This document shows, piece by piece, positions 60,090 through 64,000 of a DNA stretch of 64,000 nt; the stretch's first letter is position 1, and each line of letters starts with the position of its first letter. This DNA comes from Peromyscus leucopus (taxonomy: Eukaryota; Chordata; Mammalia; Rodentia; Cricetidae), in contig NC_051075.1 in the NCBI RefSeq assembly GCF_004664715.2, positions 29,160,504-29,224,503 of the forward strand. The letters are read 5' to 3'. The position numbers and the translations under genes are program-made. The notes below the pieces were generated by a model. That model was not told the origin of the DNA and made no database searches. It worked only from the letters and a program-made list of their open reading frames with translations.

Positions 60090-61180
60090 CTATGGAAGCC
60101 TGCAAGAGGCCTCTCAGAGAGTTTCTCAACAGCAAAAGCAAAGGATTGCCTTGTTTGGCCCTTGTTGAGCTACATTTGTTAGTCCAAAATTTTCCTTTAC
60201 TACACCTTCTGCATAATCCATTAAGGAGGGGTATTTTGTTGCCATTGTTCCTTGAAGAAACATTGTCTCTAGAAATGCCCTGTTTACAGTCCCTTTTTAG
60301 ATGACCTTGTTTACCACAATTAAATCATCTGACATTATTATTTTTTCTTCAAGCCTCTGGAAATCACCTCTCTTATCCAAGTATCATCATGGTCATGAGA
60401 TTCAATATTAATTTTATCTTGGATTCATTCCTACAAGGGTACTGATCTTGCCTTTAATGGCCTAATTACCCTTTTGCATGATGTATTAGCATTCTCAAAA
60501 ACCAGAGACTCAATTATCTGTCTAGCTACTAGTATCATTTAAGACAGCCTTTGTAAGAAATCTGTGAAGATTTCTTTAGGGCTCTGTATAACTTTTGTAA
60601 ATGACCCAATTTTCTTTCCTACTTCTTCAATTCTTTCCCAATCATTCAGGGATACAATTTAGCATAAAATTAGAGTGTGGTCATCATATAAAGTTTGCCT
60701 TTGTATATCAGCATAATTGCCTTCTCCAAAAAAAATTGATCTTAAGAAATTTCCATGTCTATAACCCTACATTATTGTTCTATAATCTTAGCATCCTCTT
60801 TCCACCAGTTTCTTCATTGTAACTGTGGACCAGCCTCTAGGACAGCTGTAACCAAATCTTTCCAGTCCTGAGGAATAATTCTATTATAAATTGATTATGA
60901 GTTTAACATCTTCTTTCCAAATGGAGAATGCATGCCATATGAGATTACAGCTTCTTTAATTCTCCTCAAATCTAACATTTTCACTGGAGTCCAGTTAGCT
61001 CATACACAGCCATGAGCATTTGGTGGTTCCTGTAAGTTTAATTTAATTAATTAAATTAATGTTGGCTCTTTGAAAACCTTAGGCTGTTTCTCTGTCATCA
61101 TATAAGTCAATGCTGAGTTAGGTTCACTTTTAAATCCTTCTGTCTGTGACTGAATTTCTCTATGATATGTTTTAACAAGT
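60090..61180 (-). pseudogene. gag: Gag remnant (capsid end and nucleocapsid)
   Basis: Gag forms the virus core. On the minus strand the capsid major homology region is seen as VIQSPKEIFTDFLQRL (about 60540-60590), ending at a stop. The nucleocapsid has two Cys-His boxes: NCGKQGHLKRDC (60286-60324), with its first Cys codon changed to TGA (60325-60327), and CRRCSKGKFWTNKC (60172-60213), with Phe for His. Two boxes of this spacing fit beta-retroviruses. The matrix part up to the right LTR is not recognisable. Multiple stops. Confidence 0.8.
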
Positions 61181-61204
61181 TTTTCTAAAACTTTTATCTT
61201 GGCA

Positions 61205-61572
61205 TCATTTTACCAACTCCTCAGCCTCCAGAGAGGGCTACTTCCTGCATACTCATGCCTATATCATTTCTGTGCCCTGCCACCCCATTTCCTCTCTCTT
61301 TCCAGCTACATCACTTCTTGTCTATCTATACAGACCTCCAGATTTCTGTGGTTAACTAGTGCTGGGAATTAAAGGTGTGTGCCACCACACATGGCTCTGT
61401 TGCCAGTGTGGCCTTGAACTCACAGAGATTTTGTTGAATCTCTGCCTCCAGAATGCTAGAATTGAATATATATGCTACAACTGCCTGGCCTCTAGTTTAT
61501 ATAGTGACTGGCTTTTTCCTCTGATCTCCATGTGAACTGTATTTATTATAGCACAAATAAAATATCACCACA
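61205..61572 (-). repeat. Provirus 5' LTR, truncated at inner side
   Basis: Matches 54326-54717 with substitutions and several deletions (for example, part of the CTTCCTTTTTCTTCCC region). About 90 bp of the inner end and the primer site are missing. The outer 22 bp (61551-61572) are the exact inverse of 54236-54257. Confidence 0.85.
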
Positions 61573-64000
61573 AAAAATACCCTTCAAAATTGTTCCACAC
61601 AATAGAGATGGAAGGAACATTGCCAAACTCTTTTTATGAAGTTACATTTACCATGATACCCAAACCACACAAAAATGCAACAAAGAAAGAGAAGTATAGA
61701 CCAATCTCCCTCATGAACATTGGTGGCAAACCAAACCCAAGATCATATCATAAAAATTATCCACCGTGACCAAGGAGGCTTCATCCTAGAGATGCATGGA
61801 TGATTCAACATATGAAAATCTCAATATAATATACCATATAAACAAACTAAAAGAAAAAAAACTCACATGATCATTTCATTAGATGATGAAAAAGCCTTTG
61901 ACAAAATCCAACACCCCTTCATGATAAAGGTTCTAGAGAGATCAGGAATACAAGGAACATACCTAAACATAATAAAGGCAACAAACAGCAAGCCAACAGT
62001 CAACATTATATTAAATAGAGAGGAGCTCAAAGCAATACCACTAAAATTAGGAAAAAGACAAGGCTGCTCATTCTCTCCATATTTATTCAATATAGTACTT
62101 GAAGTTCTAGCTAGAGCAATAAGACAACAAAAGGAGATCAAGGGGATACAAATTGAAAAGGATGAAGTCAAACTTTCACTATTTGCAGCTGATATAGTAT
62201 ACATAAGTGACCTCAAAAATTTTACCAGGGAACTCCTGCAGCTTATAAACACCATCAGTAACATCACAGGATACAAGATTAACTAAAAAAAAAAATAGTA
62301 GCTCTCCCATATACAAATAACAGGCTGAGAAAGAAATCAGAAAAACATCACCCTTTACAATAGCCACAAATAATATAAACTACTTTGGGGTAAAGCTAAC
62401 TAATGAAGTGAAAGACCTGTATGACAAGAACTTTAAGTCTCTGAAGAATGAAATTGAAGAAGATATCAGAAAATGGAAAGAGCTTCCATGCTCATGGATA
62501 AGTAGGATTAACATAGTAAAAATGGCAATCTTAACAAAAGCAATCAATCCACAGGTGCAATGCAATCTCCATCAAAATCTCAAGACAATTCTTTATAGAC
62601 CCTGAAAGACCAATACTCAACTTCATACAGACAAACAAATAAACAAGAAAAAAAAAAAAAACGGGATAGCTAAAACAATTCTGTACAATAAAGTACCTTC
62701 TGGAGGCATCACCATCCCTAACCTCAAGCTCTACTACAGAGCTATAGTAATAAAAACAGCTTGGTATTGGCATAAAAACCAACAGGTGGACCAGTGGAAT
62801 CAAATTGAAGACCCTGACATTAATCCACACACCTATGAGTACCTGATTTCTGATAAAGCAAAAGCTGTACCATGGAAAAAAGAAAGCATCTTCAACAAAT
62901 GGTGCTGGCATAATGAGATATCAACCTGTCAAAGATTGCAAAGAGATACACATCTATTGCCATGCACACAACTCAAGTCCAAATGGATCAAAGACCTCAA
63001 TATAAATCCAGTTACACTGAACCTGATAGAAGAGAAAAATAGGAAGTAGCCTTAGAAGCCTTGGCATAAGAGACCACTCCCTAAACAGAACACCAGTAAC
63101 ATAGACACTGAGAGTAACAATTAATAAATAGGACCTCCTGAAACTGAGAAGCTTCTGTCAGGCATAAGACATGGTAAGTAAGACAAAAGTGACAGTCTAC
63201 AGAATGTAAAAAGATCACCATCCCCACATTTGACAGAGAGCTGATCTAACAAAATATATAAAGAACTCAAGAAATTACACAGAAAAATACCAAACAATCC
63301 AATTAAAAAATGGACTACAGAGCTGAATAGAGAATTCTCATCAGAAGAATCTCAAATGGCCAAAAGATATTTAAAGAATTAATCAACATCTTTAGTCATC
63401 AGGGAAATGCAAATCAAATGGACTCTGAGACACCATCTTACACCTGTCAGAATGACTAAGATAAAAAATACTGATGACAGCTTATGTTGGAGAGGGTGTA
63501 GAGCAAAGGGAACATTTCTCCACTTTTAATGGGAGTGCAAACTTGTACAGCCACTTTGCATATCAATATGGTGGTTTTTCAGAAAACTCAGAATCAATCT
63601 ACTTCAAGACCAATCTCTTGGTCATATACCCAAGGGATGCTCAATCATATCACAAAGACACTTGCTCAGCTGTGTTCATAGCAGTATTATTCATAATAGC
63701 AAGAACCTGGAAACAACCTAGATGCCCCTCAACCAAAGAATGGATAAAGAAAATGTGATACATATACAAAATGAAGTGCTACTCAGCAGTAAAAAAAAAA
63801 ATGACATCATGAAATTTGCAGGCCAATGGATGGAACTAGAAAATATCATCCTGAGTGAGGTAACCCAGACTCAGAAGGACAAACATAGTATGTACTCACT
63901 CAAAATGTATACTAGATGTAAAGCAAAAGATAATCAGACTACAATCCACAGCTCCAGAGAAGCTAGCTAACAAGGAGGACCCTAAGAGAGACATATGGAT
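61573..64000 (+). mobile_element. L1, 3' portion: ORF2 reverse transcriptase to 3' UTR start
   Basis: Text of L1 ORF2 runs from the region before the RT domain (about 61610) through the palm and thumb to the C-terminal end (about 63900), and into the 3' UTR at the window edge. It probably belongs to the L1 whose 5' half ends at 54235, but about 0.7 kb of ORF2 between is absent. Many stops and frameshifts. Confidence 0.88.
61867..62286 (+). pseudogene. L1 ORF2 reverse transcriptase remnant
   Basis: A 139-codon frame contains [18 protein letters not shown] (palm motif A), [19 protein letters not shown] (motif B region) and [13 protein letters not shown], where FADD is expected. The GCT codon (Ala) at the third position of that motif, 62182-62193, removes one catalytic Asp and one residue is missing after it. 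Frames at 62408-62605, 62786-63049, 63474-63758 and 63722-63970 carry the following parts. The copy is inactive. Confidence 0.88.

Larger units (their letters stand above)
54236..61572 (-). mobile_element. Decayed beta-retrovirus-like provirus (gag-pro-pol, no env)
   Basis: LTRs at 54236-54717 and 61205-61572 enclose about 6.5 kb with gag, pro and pol remnants read on the minus strand: two nucleocapsid Cys-His boxes (60172-60324), a protease site (59833-59844), RT with YMDD (58939-58950), RNase H with VTDSQY, and integrase to about 57010. No envelope protein is recognisable; instead there is the Cys-His-like 3' module and an inserted L1 3' UTR piece. LTRs differ by well over 10 percent with indels, so the copy is old. 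The right LTR lacks about 90 bp of its inner end, and no primer site is seen. The flanking L1 is not joined by a target duplication. Confidence 0.88.

Noticed and set aside
61867..62286. Functional L1 reverse transcriptase
   Set aside because: The FADD motif is changed, frames are broken, and the 5' half is displaced.

Overview
The window looks like non-coding, repeat-dense DNA from a muroid rodent, most likely a cricetid (deer mouse, vole or hamster type). The evidence is the repeat content: B1 and B2-type SINEs, rodent L1 copies, (CA)n/(GA)n/(TATC)n microsatellites, and many class II (beta-retrovirus-like, 6-bp target duplication) LTR elements resembling the mys/mysTR and RMER/MYSERV groups. 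I recognise no intact host gene, exon series, rRNA or tRNA. Long open frames are either transposon remnants or translations of microsatellites. Family names are from memory; structures (LTR ends, target duplications, motifs) were read from the sequence.

Layout. 1-3.6 kb is AT-rich unique-looking DNA. At 3.6-4.9 kb two LTRs lie side by side, a 511-bp solo LTR (duplication CTCATT) and a 547-bp one (ATTTC). 4.9-11.7 kb is mostly unassigned. 11.7-13.8 kb holds an old short retrovirus-like element (ERV-1, minus strand). 14.5-15.6 kb holds L1 tails, followed by GT repeats. A 515-bp solo LTR (GATAGA) is at 20.9-21.5 kb, then L1 fragments and two B1s. 26.7-29.1 kb is microsatellite-rich. 29.3-32.2 kb is a complete young non-autonomous element (ERV-2) with identical 341-bp LTRs, inserted in an L1 tail. 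33.0-33.4 kb is an LTR inside another repeat. 35.9-41.0 kb is a mosaic of two related elements (ERV-3, ERV-4), with two nested solo LTRs and a retrocopied fragment of Tgfbr1. 42.2-43.2 kb has two more repeats, 45.6-47.9 kb a 5'-truncated L1 with target duplication, 48.3-51.2 kb two solo LTRs and a B2/B1 pair. 51.7-64 kb is an L1 split by a decayed beta-retroviral provirus (54.2-61.6 kb) carrying gag, pro and pol remnants but no recognisable env.

The elements form a system. The old provirus and the short elements ERV-1 to ERV-4 share the same 3' internal region. ERV-2 also keeps the tail of the integrase frame, so it is an internally deleted relative of a gag-pro-pol virus like the one at 54-61 kb. 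All lie on the minus strand. The shared 3' region contains a decayed Cys-His-box-like stretch downstream of pol, where env would normally be. Other notable points are 22-bp perfect inverted repeats at the outer ends of the provirus, a Tgfbr1 retrocopy joining the signal peptide directly to the kinase start, and an unidentified 635-bp retrocopy inside L1 ORF2.
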